Shown here one piece after another: positions 61,201 to 62,954 of a DNA stretch of 64,000 nucleotides. Positions within the stretch are counted from its first letter, which is position 1. The number at the start of each line of letters is the position of its first letter. Origin of the DNA: Siphonodentalium dalli (taxonomy: Eukaryota; Mollusca; Scaphopoda; Gadilida; Siphonodentaliidae); contig CP136064.1 in assembly GCA_032622095.1 (NCBI GenBank), positions 130,125,605 through 130,189,604 on the forward strand, read 5' to 3'. Position numbers and translations under genes: made by a program. Below the pieces are notes generated by a model that saw nothing but the letters and a program-made list of their open reading frames with translations, searched no databases and had not been told where the DNA came from.

Positions 61201-61532
61201 TTAGAACAGAAAGGGAGAATTCATAAAGTAATCAAAGGGCGTACAACACAATTTATTGCAGGGCTCATGGCCTGATCAAGCAAAGAAAAGAATTGACAAG
61301 CAATTTTCTGAAATATACAACCACAGCAAAAACTTACAATTTGATCGCCTTCACTTTTCAGTGACAGAAGGGGGTGTCTAATGGCTTTCTTTAAGAATGT
61401 GTGAGAACTGTTGTCCTGGAAGTATGTGGCTGCAAATTTGGTGAACTTGTAGTCTGAGATATCCTCCTCATCCTCAGGAACGGGCAAGGAAATCTCTGTG
61501 AAGTCTGTCTCACTTAAGTGTGATGGAAGGTC
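185..61532 (-). CDS. MYO7A: Myosin VII heavy chain tail (3' half, 26 exons, partial at 5' end)
   Basis: Class VII unconventional myosin, an actin motor of stereocilia, microvilli and filopodia-like protrusions whose tail binds cargo and adaptor proteins. The exons from 61532 down to 185 join in one continuous frame: 3672 nt, 1223 codons plus TAA. Approximate domains in the joined fragment: MyTH4-1 residues 20-265 ([36 protein letters not shown]), FERM1 290-590, SH3 605-672 ([27 protein letters not shown]), MyTH4-2 718-885 ([31 protein letters not shown]), FERM2 900-1200. The order and near-collinear length match the human MYO7A tail. Motor, IQ and coiled-coil exons are absent and should lie above 64000. 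Every junction keeps phase; 24 introns are GT-AG and one looks AT-AC (U12). The terminal residues NVPPK differ from the human C-terminus. MYO7A rather than MYO7B is inferred; many invertebrates have a single class VII gene. Confidence 0.95.
272..1075. other. Intron between exons 26 and 25
   Basis: AT-rich intron sequence with no recognisable repeat end or conserved coding segment. Confidence 0.5.
1076..1195 (-). CDS. MYO7A: MYO7A exon 25: FERM2 F3 lobe
   Basis: 40 codons, phase 0: [40 protein letters not shown]. Almost identical to the human sequence over this stretch. Acceptor TTCTACAG; donor GTAGGT. Confidence 0.96.
1983..2066 (-). CDS. MYO7A: MYO7A exon 24: FERM2 F3 lobe
   Basis: 28 codons, phase 0: [20 protein letters not shown] then NLIHPNTK. 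It matches human [28 protein letters not shown]. Acceptor TTGCAG; donor GTAAAT. Confidence 0.95.
2495..3655 (+). mobile_element. Pearl-like element (family P3), interrupted by another copy
   Basis: It starts like the copies at 20733 and 63830 (hairpin-like GTGACAC then TGTAGCTCAACTTGG). Core-repeat sequence (AAATCCAAGATGGCT, GGATTTAGTCATGCA) returns at about 3487-3650. Between them, 2679-3345 is a second family starting GAGGCCGA and GGCAGATGTTTAACCC, so the two are nested. The element has no coding capacity. Confidence 0.6.
2679..3345 (+). repeat. GAGGCCGAT-family repeat, copy 1
   Basis: Closely similar along its length to 55344-55905, including the 5' start GAGGCCGA, the TTTAACCC block and a segment CATAATATGATGA..GCTGGCCCC. 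The 5' start is shared with the pearl-like elements at 17642 and 44909, but the body differs. It lies inside the P3-type element. Confidence 0.65.
3690..4016. repeat. TTTCCGCAAA short-motif array
   Basis: It starts after TAA with GGGAGCGTCTCAAAA, which resembles the terminal repeat of the Harbinger-like elements at 19691 and 53441. The body repeats TTTCCGCAAA and CCGAAACGT about every 20-30 bp. A second array of the same motif stands at 8430-8730. No matching right terminus was found. Confidence 0.5.
4030..4882. mobile_element. MITE with TTTCGCCGGAA-motif ends
   Basis: The left end (CGGAAGTAAATTTCGCCGGA) recurs inverted at the right end (CGGAAGTATATTTCGCCGGA as reverse complement), giving inverted termini. 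Both flanks are arrays of TTCGCCG/CGGCGAA motifs in opposite orientation (4030-4110 and 4715-4880). A 97-bp direct duplication lies inside. Non-coding; family unknown. Confidence 0.5.
4231..4431 (+). repeat. Direct tandem duplication, about 97 bp x 2
   Basis: The block from CACGTGTGATTATTACCATC through CACCCGAAGCCATT occurs twice with very few differences. Just before it, a pair of diverged copies of TTAGTGAAGACTG-x-TTGACAT is seen at about 4130 and 4190. Confidence 0.8.
5190..5415 (+). repeat. CCGCGGTATACTTGCCG minisatellite
   Basis: An imperfect array, about 20-22 bp per unit, of CCGCGGT-x-TACTTGCCGTTCGA. It is clear from 5290 to 5410 and more diverged from 5190. It is GC-rich against AT-rich surroundings. 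Confidence 0.75.
5770..6110. mobile_element. AGCCGGGACAA inverted-repeat MITE
   Basis: A 341-bp element whose left end AGCCGGGACAATTCGG and right end (reverse complement AGCCGGGACAACTCTG) remain similar over about 36 bp. The interior carries further GGACAACTCGGT-type motifs. The tail of a LINE begins immediately beyond its right end. No target duplication was recognised. Confidence 0.6.
6111..6425 (-). mobile_element. LINE 3' end fragment (C-terminus of reverse transcriptase ORF)
   Basis: On the minus strand, two frames give [19 protein letters not shown] and [20 protein letters not shown] followed by LNC. This is the C-x2-C...H-x4-C C-terminal motif of many invertebrate LINE reverse transcriptases (HKLP ... 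C-LC ... GDEYH). A frame change and in-frame stops show that it is a dead copy. After the coding end comes about 180 bp of 3' sequence ending in an (AATTG)n-type tail at about 6132-6116. The LINE clade cannot be fixed from this much sequence. Confidence 0.7.
6426..8380. other. Intron sequence with no recognised gene
   Basis: No conserved coding segment was found. It contains a G run at 7687-7696 and a taggcctat-type repeated word. The rest is unassigned. Confidence 0.45.
8430..8735. repeat. TTCCGCAAA short-motif array, second copy
   Basis: Repeats of TTCCGCAA, CCGAAA and a duplicated ~65-bp block (AACGTTGGGGTGAATTCCGC at about 8457 and 8520). It is related to the array at 3690-4016. Confidence 0.65.
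8832..9445 (-). mobile_element. Pearl-like element with 159-bp core units
   Basis: The plus strand shows the reverse complement: terminal hairpin CCCCACTTTCGAAGAAAGTG at 8839, then a CCGTCCGTCTGTCC microsatellite, then three core units starting CTGTCCGACTTAATAACTTT at about 8920, 9079 and 9238 (period 159). The far end carries TGCTAGCACTCGAGTGCAC. Non-coding. Assignment to the pearl/Helentron-associated type rests on this layout. Confidence 0.65.
9670..9786 (-). CDS. MYO7A: MYO7A exon 23: FERM2 F2 lobe
   Basis: 39 codons, phase 0: [39 protein letters not shown]. It matches human [22 protein letters not shown]. Acceptor TATTCCAG; donor GTGAGT. A three-copy 54-bp intronic tandem repeat begins about 55 bp beyond the acceptor. 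Confidence 0.95.
9841..10000 (+). repeat. 54-bp tandem repeat x 3
   Basis: Three copies start TTAATCCAACATCTAT at 9841, 9895 and 9949; the first two are nearly identical and the third carries a few changes. It lies about 55 bp into the intron from the exon 23 acceptor. Confidence 0.9.
10829..11503. mobile_element. MITE related to the 48461 and 48783 elements
   Basis: The left end TATCTCCTAAAAAGTATCTT, followed by GCACACTGAACTA, recurs inverted at 11461-11503 (TAGTTCAGTATGTAACGTATCTTGAGG). The words GTATCTTGC and CACTGAACTA are shared with the elements at 48461-48787 and 48783-53386. Non-coding and diverged. Confidence 0.5.
11759..11825 (-). CDS. MYO7A: MYO7A exon 22: FERM2 F2 lobe
   Basis: A small 67-nt exon completing [21 protein letters not shown] then WKR. 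It corresponds to human [23 protein letters not shown]. Acceptor TTTTTACAG; donor GTAAGT. Confidence 0.93.
12486..13448. mobile_element. piggyBac-like MITE (TTAA, CCCTTTGAA ends)
   Basis: 963 bp between TTAA at 12482-12485 and TTAA at 13449-13452. The ends CCCTTTGAACCCTGGC and GCCGAATTCAAAGGG are inverted. TTAA duplication and CCCTTT termini are the piggyBac signature. No transposase frame is seen. Confidence 0.7.
13500..14345 (-). repeat. Complex tandem repeat family beside exon 21
   Basis: The first half has repeated blocks of GACCCGATTTCAAGGTCACG (about 13703 and 13840). The second half has two units of about 118 bp starting GTATCCGGGGCAAGATACAT at about 14013 and 14131, each with CAAGTCGATAGCTCCACCCG. 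A GACAGACAGACACAC microsatellite lies between. This is the same layout as the pearl-like elements. Long open frames on the minus strand here follow the repeat period and show no conserved protein. Confidence 0.7.
14370..14488 (-). CDS. MYO7A: MYO7A exon 21: FERM2 F2 lobe
   Basis: 119 nt, two bases (CC) out: [20 protein letters not shown] then [19 protein letters not shown]. It matches human [29 protein letters not shown]. Acceptor ATCACAG; donor GTGAGT. The repetitive DNA of 13500-14345 comes within about 20 bp of this donor. Confidence 0.95.
14748..16037. mobile_element. Probable MITE with GGTATAAGACCA ends
   Basis: The left end (TATTCTCGCGGGTATAAGAC) and the right end (reverse complement ATATTTCGGGCATAAGACCA) are inverted. 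Internal GGTCTTATACCCCGGAAAA copies lie just inside each end. Target duplication not resolved; non-coding. Confidence 0.5.
16239..16345 (-). CDS. MYO7A: MYO7A exon 20: FERM2
   Basis: 107 nt completing [21 protein letters not shown] then [16 protein letters not shown]. It matches human [20 protein letters not shown]. Acceptor GATTTTAG; donor GTAAGT. The upstream intron (16346-25460) is the longest in the window. Confidence 0.95.
17642..18981 (+). mobile_element. Pearl-like element P1 (GAGGCCGATC family), apparently complete
   Basis: It begins GAGGCCGATCACGATCGGC, itself a hairpin, then TTTAACCC. From about 18290 come core units of about 120-130 bp: GGATCAAACCCATATTCGAA, then CATACCAAATTTGGTTCCGA, then GGGCCATAACTC. 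A GACGGACAGACAGACGGACG microsatellite follows (18877-18915), and the element ends with the hairpin TATGTTTACCATA/TATGGGTAAACATA (18948-18979). Non-coding. Related copies stand at 44909, 47040 and 25150. Confidence 0.75.
18972..19480. repeat. Large foldback, arms about 180-200 bp
   Basis: Left arm 18972-19174 and right arm 19300-19480 are inverted diverged copies (CCATGCTGG, TTTGACAGGAAATAT, CTATCTGAAATCAT, CATTTGCAGAACTATTTTTT). The left arm overlaps the 3' hairpin of P1. The loop is about 125 bp. Confidence 0.75.
20733..22636 (+). mobile_element. Pearl-like element P3 with 11-unit core array
   Basis: It opens GTGTCAATGACACTGTAGCT (a hairpin). Core units begin AAGATGG at about 20889, 20964, 21128, 21282, 21446, 21601, 21765, 21930, 22085, 22249 and 22404. 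Spacings of 164-165 and 154-155 bp reflect two unit types: one entered by TTTAGTCATACAAAGAG, the other by ATTGAATTTTGAAATCC. It closes with an ACACAC tract and the hairpin AGCTCAAACTTTAC/GTAAAGTTGAGCT (22602-22632). Inserted in the Harbinger-like element. Non-coding. Confidence 0.8.
22713..22728 (+). repeat. G16 homopolymer
   Basis: Sixteen consecutive G about 80 bp after the end of the pearl-like element. Confidence 0.9.
23837..24003. repeat. Near-perfect palindrome, arms about 80 bp
   Basis: AGAACCGCATGAGCGTCTGG on the left pairs with CCAGACACTCATGCAGTTCT on the right. The centre is near 23918 (GTGCGGGATCCCGTCCCGCAC region). The arms include ATTATCGCAC, TTTGTTGGC and GCGATACCTC. No tandem units or coding potential. 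Confidence 0.85.
25150..25270 (+). repeat. Fragment of the P1-type pearl-like repeat
   Basis: GGGCCATAACTCTGG, ATTCGAACTTGACCTGTATT and CACATACCAAAT match the P1 core unit. Only about one unit is present, next to the Harbinger-like right end. Confidence 0.6.
25461..25547 (-). CDS. MYO7A: MYO7A exon 19: FERM2
   Basis: 87 nt: [20 protein letters not shown] then IKKARPSRD, with one base carried into the next exon. It matches human [26 protein letters not shown]. Acceptor TTGCAG; donor GTTAGT. Confidence 0.95.
25664..27135. mobile_element. hAT element, non-autonomous (8-bp target duplication)
   Basis: 1472 bp with 17-bp terminal inverted repeats TAGTGCTGGGACGGTTG, flanked on both sides by CATTCAAT (25656-25663 and 27136-27143). 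Eight-base duplication and TAGTG start are hAT features. No transposase frame is seen. Inside it sits a piggyBac-like MITE. Its edge is about 110 bp from exon 19. Confidence 0.88.
25703..25937. mobile_element. piggyBac-like MITE nested in the hAT
   Basis: 235 bp between TTAA at 25699-25702 and 25938-25941. Ends CCCTTTGAGTTCCAGG and CCTGGCACTAAAAGGG are inverted. The interior has a 25-bp A run (25792-25816) and a palindrome built on TGCATTCTCTTATATATGCG. Confidence 0.8.
27554..27763 (+). repeat. Duplicated intron segments including an exon 18 donor flank copy
   Basis: AGTTACACAGAGACAGGCCC through ATTTTATGAAGCCCAT occurs at about 27554-27620 and 27697-27763. Between them, 27618-27694 copies the intron flank of exon 18 (28668-28750), including AGTAATGTGAGAATAC, the reverse complement of the donor sequence. 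Confidence 0.85.
28160..28360. repeat. ACCGAT/ATCGGT short-motif array
   Basis: Repeats of GACCGATAGAATGACCGATG and its variants, turning to ATCGGTTATCAGTCGG on the right. It ends GACACGACCCC next to TAA, similar in form to a Harbinger-like terminus. No left terminus was recognised, so it may be truncated. Confidence 0.55.
28751..28865 (-). CDS. MYO7A: MYO7A exon 18: FERM2 F1 lobe
   Basis: 115 nt, one base out: [20 protein letters not shown] then [18 protein letters not shown]. Nearly identical to human [38 protein letters not shown] in sequence order. Donor GTATTC; the donor and about 80 bp of its intronic flank are duplicated near 27618-27694. Confidence 0.95.
29543..29648 (-). CDS. MYO7A: MYO7A exon 17: start of FERM2
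   Basis: 106 nt completing [21 protein letters not shown] then [16 protein letters not shown], the F1 lobe of FERM2. Acceptor TTTTTTAG; donor GTGAGT. Confidence 0.95.
29649..31650. other. Intron sequence, part of intron 16
   Basis: Two diverged blocks starting GGGGGATAACTC stand at about 29758 and 30420, both followed by a CATAATC segment. They look like two units of an unclassified repeat. No conserved coding segment. Confidence 0.4.
31649..32015 (-). mobile_element. Pearl-like element, hairpin type AGCTCACCAGAGACG
   Basis: The plus strand shows the reverse complement: hairpin AGCTCACCAGAGAC/GTCTCCGGTGGAGCT at 31651-31682, then CCATCCGTCCACCCGTCCGT, then two diverged units with CATATTTGGTGTGG and TATATTTGGTATGG. 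The far end is unclear. Hairpin-plus-CCGTCC repeats of this form are common in molluscan DNA. Confidence 0.6.
32593..32733. repeat. Palindrome, arms about 65 bp
   Basis: TCTCATATGATATTTATGAA and TTCATAAATATCATATGAGA are inverted, as are TTTTCAGTTTTCTC and GAGAAAACTGAAAA. The centre is near 32662. A diverged extra copy of the left part (GATAAATAGAATATGTAATT) stands at about 32344. Confidence 0.8.
32734..34140. other. Intron sequence with no recognised gene or element
   Basis: AT-rich, part of intron 16. No inverted ends, tandem units or conserved peptide could be picked out. Confidence 0.4.
34149..35375. mobile_element. piggyBac-like element (TTAA, CTCTTTCA ends)
   Basis: 1227 bp between TTAA at 34145-34148 and 35376-35379. 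Ends CTCTTTCAACCCGGC and, as reverse complement, CTCTTTCATCCCTG are inverted. The left end carries two copies of CCCGGCAGCCCGC. No transposase was recognised in its frames. Confidence 0.6.
35426..35449 (+). repeat. G24 homopolymer
   Basis: Twenty-four consecutive G about 50 bp beyond the piggyBac-like right end. Its true length is uncertain in any assembly. Confidence 0.9.
35861..36043 (-). CDS. MYO7A: MYO7A exon 16: end of MyTH4-2
   Basis: 183 nt. It encodes [35 protein letters not shown], a short extra loop (VNDSTAGGR) compared with human, and [14 protein letters not shown]. Acceptor GTTTCAG; donor GTTTGT. Confidence 0.94.
36044..36906. other. Intron between exons 16 and 15
   Basis: AT-rich with A runs near 36170; nothing else recognised. 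Confidence 0.5.
36907..36968 (-). CDS. MYO7A: MYO7A exon 15: MyTH4-2
   Basis: 62 nt, two bases out: [20 protein letters not shown]. It matches human LKDEAYVQILKQLTDN. Acceptor TTTCAAAG; donor GTCAGT. Confidence 0.92.
37322..37413 (-). CDS. MYO7A: MYO7A exon 14: MyTH4-2
   Basis: 92 nt starting CT, which completes the alanine codon across the AT-AC intron. It encodes [20 protein letters not shown] then [11 protein letters not shown]. The acceptor is AC (TTTAC), preceded by a U12-type branch motif TTCCTTAAT at 37423-37431. Donor GTGAGT. Confidence 0.92.
37414..38038 (-). other. U12-type AT-AC intron
   Basis: A 625-bp intron between exons 13 and 14. On the minus strand it begins ATATCCTTTT, the consensus U12 AT-AC donor, and ends TTTAC. 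TTCCTTAAT (37431-37423), one base from the consensus TTCCTTAAC, places the likely branch adenosine about 10 nt before the acceptor, the distance expected for minor-spliceosome introns. These limits restore the conserved SFLAILKYMG sequence in frame. Confidence 0.88.
38039..38199 (-). CDS. MYO7A: MYO7A exon 13: MyTH4-2
   Basis: 161 nt, leaving one base (G) of an alanine codon. It encodes [20 protein letters not shown], then [20 protein letters not shown] and ends SQDACMSFL. The GT-AG rule gives no join that keeps the conserved sequence. The exon is followed by ATATCCTTTT, a near-perfect U12 AT-AC donor, and using it restores SFLAILKYMG (human AFIAVLKYMG). Confidence 0.92.
38427..38551 (-). CDS. 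MYO7A: MYO7A exon 12: variable linker and start of MyTH4-2
   Basis: 125 nt, phase 0 in, two bases out. It encodes a poorly conserved linker ([20 protein letters not shown]) then [14 protein letters not shown], matching human KPYTLEEFSYDYFR. Acceptor CTTTCAG; donor GTATAC. Its direct join to exon 11 (DIL-NLF) gives a linker of about the human length, so no missing exon is required. Confidence 0.88.
39069..39253 (-). CDS. MYO7A: MYO7A exon 11: SH3 domain
   Basis: 185 nt completing the split glycine. It encodes [20 protein letters not shown], then [38 protein letters not shown] and SDIL. The VMNSGW and GDFPxxxVYVxPT landmarks match the human myosin VII SH3. The donor chosen is GTATGT after DIL; the frame remains open beyond it, but that continuation has no match. 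Confidence 0.93.
39254..40288. other. Intron between exons 11 and 10
   Basis: AT-rich, no recognised element or conserved peptide. Confidence 0.5.
40289..40458 (-). CDS. MYO7A: MYO7A exon 10: end of FERM1, start of SH3
   Basis: 170 nt, beginning with the base that completes R and leaving one base of a glycine codon. It encodes [20 protein letters not shown] then [20 protein letters not shown] and IALQDYNSP, the first strand of the SH3 domain (ALYDY-like motif). Acceptor CTACAG; donor GTTTGT. Confidence 0.95.
41230..41590 (+). repeat. Degenerate G/T-rich minisatellite
   Basis: Loose repeats of GGTGTATGGGTATA, GGAGTGGCT and TATGGTCATGG spaced about 55-65 bp apart. The plus strand is strongly G/T-rich. 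It lies in the intron between exons 10 and 9 and creates a 124-codon open frame with no conserved features. Confidence 0.6.
42048..42463 (-). CDS. MYO7A: MYO7A exon 9: FERM1 F2/F3
   Basis: The longest exon here, 416 nt, ending with two bases of a split arginine. It encodes [20 protein letters not shown], a variable region ([20 protein letters not shown]), then [40 protein letters not shown] and [14 protein letters not shown]. The second half is almost identical to human MYO7A. Acceptor TTTTCACAG; donor GTAGGT. Confidence 0.96.
42800..43505 (+). mobile_element. Pearl-like element, ATACCAAAAATCTTTGAAAT type
   Basis: Three core units of about 160-175 bp, marked by TATACCAAAAATCTTTGAAA at about 43040, 43200 and 43376 and by GAGCCCTGTG-CGTCGTC. 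The microsatellite GGGACGGACAGACGGACGGA at 43434 follows. A terminal hairpin is not clear. Confidence 0.65.
43962..44189 (-). CDS. MYO7A: MYO7A exon 8: FERM1 F1/F2
   Basis: 76 codons, phase 0: [57 protein letters not shown]. The donor chosen is GTAAAT directly after CDK, because joining to exon 9 then gives [20 protein letters not shown], collinear with human [20 protein letters not shown]. The frame stays open 27 codons further to an alternative donor (GTAATA, exon limit 43881) that would add residues absent from the human protein. Confidence 0.92.
44779..44840 (+). repeat. P3-type terminal hairpin, isolated end
   Basis: GGCAATAGCTCAAACTTGAC then GTCAAGTTGAGCTAATAATT, the same 3' end as at 22602-22632. 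No core units precede it, so it is a solo end or a heavily deleted copy. Confidence 0.6.
44909..46312 (+). mobile_element. Pearl-like element P2, split by a hAT
   Basis: Same 5' start as P1 (GAGGCCGATCACAATCGGC) and same core phrases (GATCTGTATTTTGGGCTGAG, CATACCAAATTTGGTTCCGA). Its microsatellite is GACAGACAGATAGATGGA and its 3' hairpin TATGTGTACCA/TGGTACGGGTACACATA (46277-46308). A hAT at 45199-46034 interrupts one core unit. Confidence 0.75.
45199..46034. mobile_element. hAT MITE copy 1 (8-bp target duplication)
   Basis: 836 bp with perfect 14-bp terminal inverted repeats CAGTGTTCGCGCTG, flanked by GACAGCAT at 45191-45198 and 46035-46042. Just inside both ends are arrays of TTTGGCTAAA/TTTGGCCAAA. 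Non-coding. The target site lies in P2, so P2 is older. Confidence 0.92.
46320..47035. other. Intron sequence between repeat elements
   Basis: AT-rich stretch of intron 7 without a recognised element. Confidence 0.4.
47040..47455 (+). mobile_element. Pearl-like element P1 family, 5'-truncated copy
   Basis: Two core units (GGATCAAACCCATATTCGAA at about 47079 and 47224), a GACA microsatellite (47341-47382) and the terminal hairpin TATGTTTACCATA/TATGGTATGGGTAAACATA (47420-47452). The GAGGCCGAT 5' end is missing. Confidence 0.75.
47982..48155 (-). CDS. MYO7A: MYO7A exon 7: start of FERM1 (F1 lobe)
   Basis: 58 codons, phase 0. It encodes [20 protein letters not shown], then [20 protein letters not shown] and ends [12 protein letters not shown]. 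This is the ubiquitin-like F1 lobe of FERM1 and is closely collinear with human MYO7A. Donor GTGTGA is weaker than its neighbours; acceptor TTTTCCAG. Confidence 0.95.
48461..48787. mobile_element. MITE with 60-bp terminal inverted repeats
   Basis: 327 bp. ACAATATTTTCCTAAAAAAG and the following TATATCTCCTAGAAGTATCT are mirrored at the right end with one clear difference. The inner part (ATTATCCCAAGTAGGAGGGG onward) is homologous, in inverted orientation, to 53205-53340. It lies immediately left of the 48783-53386 element. Confidence 0.75.
49210..49247 (+). repeat. C38 homopolymer
   Basis: Thirty-eight consecutive C within the GC-rich element; true length is likely variable or misassembled. 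Confidence 0.9.
50654..50733. repeat. Hairpin segment, copy A
   Basis: GATAGTCC and GCCCACCAAA on the left pair with TTTGGTGGGACTATC on the right, enclosing GGGTT...AACCC. It is paralogous to 51803-51881, where the same stem is kept although several bases differ. Confidence 0.6.
51803..51881. repeat. Hairpin segment, copy B
   Basis: GATAGTC and GCGCACCAA pair with TTGGTGTGACTATC, enclosing GGGTT...AACCC. Relative to copy A, one C-G pair of the stem becomes G-T, a paired change. A third related segment (52304-52351) keeps only the right arm. Confidence 0.55.
53441..54926. mobile_element. Harbinger-like MITE with ATCGGTACCGAT array
   Basis: 1486 bp between TAA at 53438-53440 and 54927-54929, with 16-bp inverted ends GGGGTCATCTCAAAAC, the same as the element at 19691-25070. 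The interior repeats AATCGGTACCGATT-type words and includes a 78-bp direct duplication (54636 and 54714: ACCGATTTCACCGATTGTCT). Non-coding. Confidence 0.78.
54976..55104 (-). CDS. MYO7A: MYO7A exon 6: end of MyTH4-1 and link to FERM1
   Basis: 43 codons, phase 0: [20 protein letters not shown] then [19 protein letters not shown] and LELQ. Nearly identical to human [28 protein letters not shown]. Acceptor TTTTACAG; donor GTGAGT. Confidence 0.95.
55344..55905 (+). repeat. GAGGCCGAT-family repeat, copy 2
   Basis: Homologous along most of its length to 2679-3345, starting AGAGGCCGATTCCCATCGGC and TTTAACCC. No core tandem units, microsatellite or 3' hairpin are evident. Confidence 0.65.
55956..57137. 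mobile_element. piggyBac-like MITE (TTAA, CTCTTTG ends)
   Basis: 1182 bp between TTAA at 55952-55955 and 57138-57141. Ends CTCTTTGATTGCC and GGCAACGAAAGAG are inverted. The left end carries two copies of GGGCCGATATTATCGGCC, a perfect palindrome also seen in related form at the 25703 element. The right edge is about 70 bp from exon 5. Confidence 0.75.
57206..57323 (-). CDS. MYO7A: MYO7A exon 5: MyTH4-1 core
   Basis: 118 nt, starting with the single base that completes the split arginine. It encodes [20 protein letters not shown] then [20 protein letters not shown], very close to the human sequence. Acceptor GTGCAG; donor GTTTGT. Confidence 0.95.
57365..57801. repeat. Two-level palindrome, 437 bp
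   Basis: Outer arms start CAAGTCTGAATTTAGTGTGT and are inverted over about 75 bp. Nested inside is a second inverted pair built on GCAGAATGAGGTCCCC and GAGGCCTAAGC. All four arms therefore carry a version of GCAGAATGAGGTCC...AATT.GGTGATGC. Located between exons 5 and 4. Confidence 0.85.
58043..58287 (-). CDS. MYO7A: MYO7A exon 4: MyTH4-1 core
   Basis: 245 nt, entering in phase 0 and leaving with two bases (AG) of a split arginine codon. It encodes a basic stretch ([20 protein letters not shown]), a glycine run ([15 protein letters not shown]) and [19 protein letters not shown], the hallmark of this MyTH4 domain. Acceptor CCAG; donor GTAAAA. Confidence 0.95.
58514..59155. mobile_element. piggyBac-like MITE (TTAA, CTCATTA ends)
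   Basis: 642 bp between TTAA at 58510-58513 and 59156-59159. Ends CTCATTACCACTC and, as reverse complement, CTCATTATCACTC are inverted. Near the right end a 36-37 bp unit (AAAGGTGCTTCTGAGGAAAT) is repeated about four times (59020-59145). Confidence 0.65.
59363..59458 (-). CDS. MYO7A: MYO7A exon 3: MyTH4-1 segment
   Basis: 32 codons, phase 0: [20 protein letters not shown] then [12 protein letters not shown]. It corresponds to [21 protein letters not shown] of human MYO7A. Acceptor TTTTACCAG; donor GTAATA. Confidence 0.9.
60285..60368 (-). CDS. MYO7A: MYO7A exon 2: MyTH4-1 helix segment
   Basis: 28 codons, phase 0, encoding [20 protein letters not shown] and YVTAATDR. It matches [19 protein letters not shown] of human MYO7A. 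Donor GTGAGC. The acceptor (ATGACAG) lies inside a 56-57 bp tandem repeat, so near-copies of this 3' splice site follow at about 60424, 60481 and 60538. Confidence 0.93.
60361..60620 (+). repeat. 56-57 bp tandem repeat x 4-5 across the exon 2 acceptor
   Basis: The unit CAGCCTGTCATAAAATAGAA...CATATTGTTCAG...TTCACACAGAAAG begins at about 60365, 60421, 60478 and 60535, with a diverged partial fifth copy. The first copy contains the true 3' splice site of exon 2. Confidence 0.92.
60621..61337. other. Rest of intron between exons 1 and 2
   Basis: AT-rich; nothing recognised. Confidence 0.45.
61338..61532 (-). CDS. MYO7A: MYO7A exon 1 of window: acidic linker and start of MyTH4-1
   Basis: 65 codons, phase 0 at both ends. 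Acceptor TTTACAG lies just above 61532 and donor GTAAGT below 61338. It encodes an acidic stretch ([15 protein letters not shown]) then [19 protein letters not shown] and ends EGDQI. Human MYO7A has the same order ([18 protein letters not shown] ... EGDQL). This is the most 5' exon visible; no further exon was found in the 2.4 kb upstream. Confidence 0.93.
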
Positions 61533-61994
61533 CTGTAAACAGGAAATACAATGAACTGTTTAGATATTGTGTATGGGTCAATCTTGAATTCATCATGCTT
61601 AATCAGTTTGGTACAATTACACCTATATATTTGGTTGAGTTTTTCAAAACACTCGACCTATAAATGTACAATACCTATAATTTGGTAAGGTCAGTTCATG
61701 GGCAGCGGCAGTCATCTACAGATCGCTTTCAGCCCTTAATTAGTTCATTATTTTTGAATTTTTATTACATATCAAATATCAACCGATTTCTTTGATATTT
61801 GGTTTATGAGACTTGATTGTTTGAAAACCGGCCAGGTCTGCATACTGTGGGCGGAGTTACGGACCCAATTAGTTCATTTTCATGAGTTTTGTTCGAATTA
61901 GCATGATATTAAACTTGAACAAATATAGCCTAATATGACATCATATGAGTTGAATAAAACACAGAATTGGAGTTTACCAGTATGACGTCACCAG

Positions 61995-62946
61995 CAGTGT
62001 TCGCGCTGTCGGTAGCCAAATTAGCCAATGGCTAATCTTTTTCGAATTTGGCTAATAAAAATTTCATTTGGCTAAACTTTTGGCTAAACTTGTTTTGACC
62101 CCAAATGGAGACTGAAAGCATGAATTTTTGGCAAGTGAGTTTTCAATTCTATGATGTGAACGATCTACATGTAGTCCGAAAACATCGTAAGTGGGAATAA
62201 ATCGCCGACTGTACAAAGGGAAACCCGATCGCGGACAGTACAAAGGGAAACCCGTCACTCTGCACGAAACAGCATTTGACATTTAATCCGCTAATCCCCC
62301 ATTGTCTCATGGGTCTCCTGCACAATGCATGTTTATGATGACATTGTATTTATGACGGTCAAGGTTTATGAGCACCATATGTAAGACAATAGATTAATCA
62401 GCCAAATGTGAATCACGACAGATATTTTGTGGCTATTTGTCGTCAATGCCGATACATTCAAAATAATATGCATGCTTTCATGACAGACTGTAATTTGATA
62501 ATGTCGTAACAATATTAAGTTATTAGTTTCCAGATGTCACTTAGATATTTTCGCAAGGATGTTTAATATTTAATGATTTAAAAAAAAGATATTGATATAA
62601 AACAAAAAAATAATGACATTAAGAAGAACAATCCCGGGTTACCCCCCCCCCCCCCCCAATCACTCTTTCACATAAAGATTAATAAATTTTTAATAAATGA
62701 TATATATAAAAATATTTCTAGTTCATCAAAATTAGTAAAAATTATTGTGTATTTTACCTGTGTCTGTTAGTTTTGAAGTTTTAGTCATTAATTGTGAACC
62801 GATCAGAAAACGATGATTTAATTTGGCCATAGTTTTTTTTAATTTGGCCAAAAAACATTTGGCTAAAGTTTTTTTCATTTGGCTAATAAAAGTTTCATTT
62901 GGCTAAACTTTTGGCTAAAGTTTTTTTCGGTCCAGCGCGAACACTG
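61995..62946. mobile_element. hAT MITE copy 2 (8-bp target duplication)
   Basis: 952 bp with the same 14-bp ends CAGTGTTCGCGCTG as copy 1, flanked by GTCACCAG at 61987-61994 and 62947-62954. The first and last 100-150 bp closely match copy 1, including TTTGGCTAAA arrays; the middle differs and contains a C run (62643-62657). Non-coding. Confidence 0.92.
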
Positions 62947-62954
62947 GTCACCAG

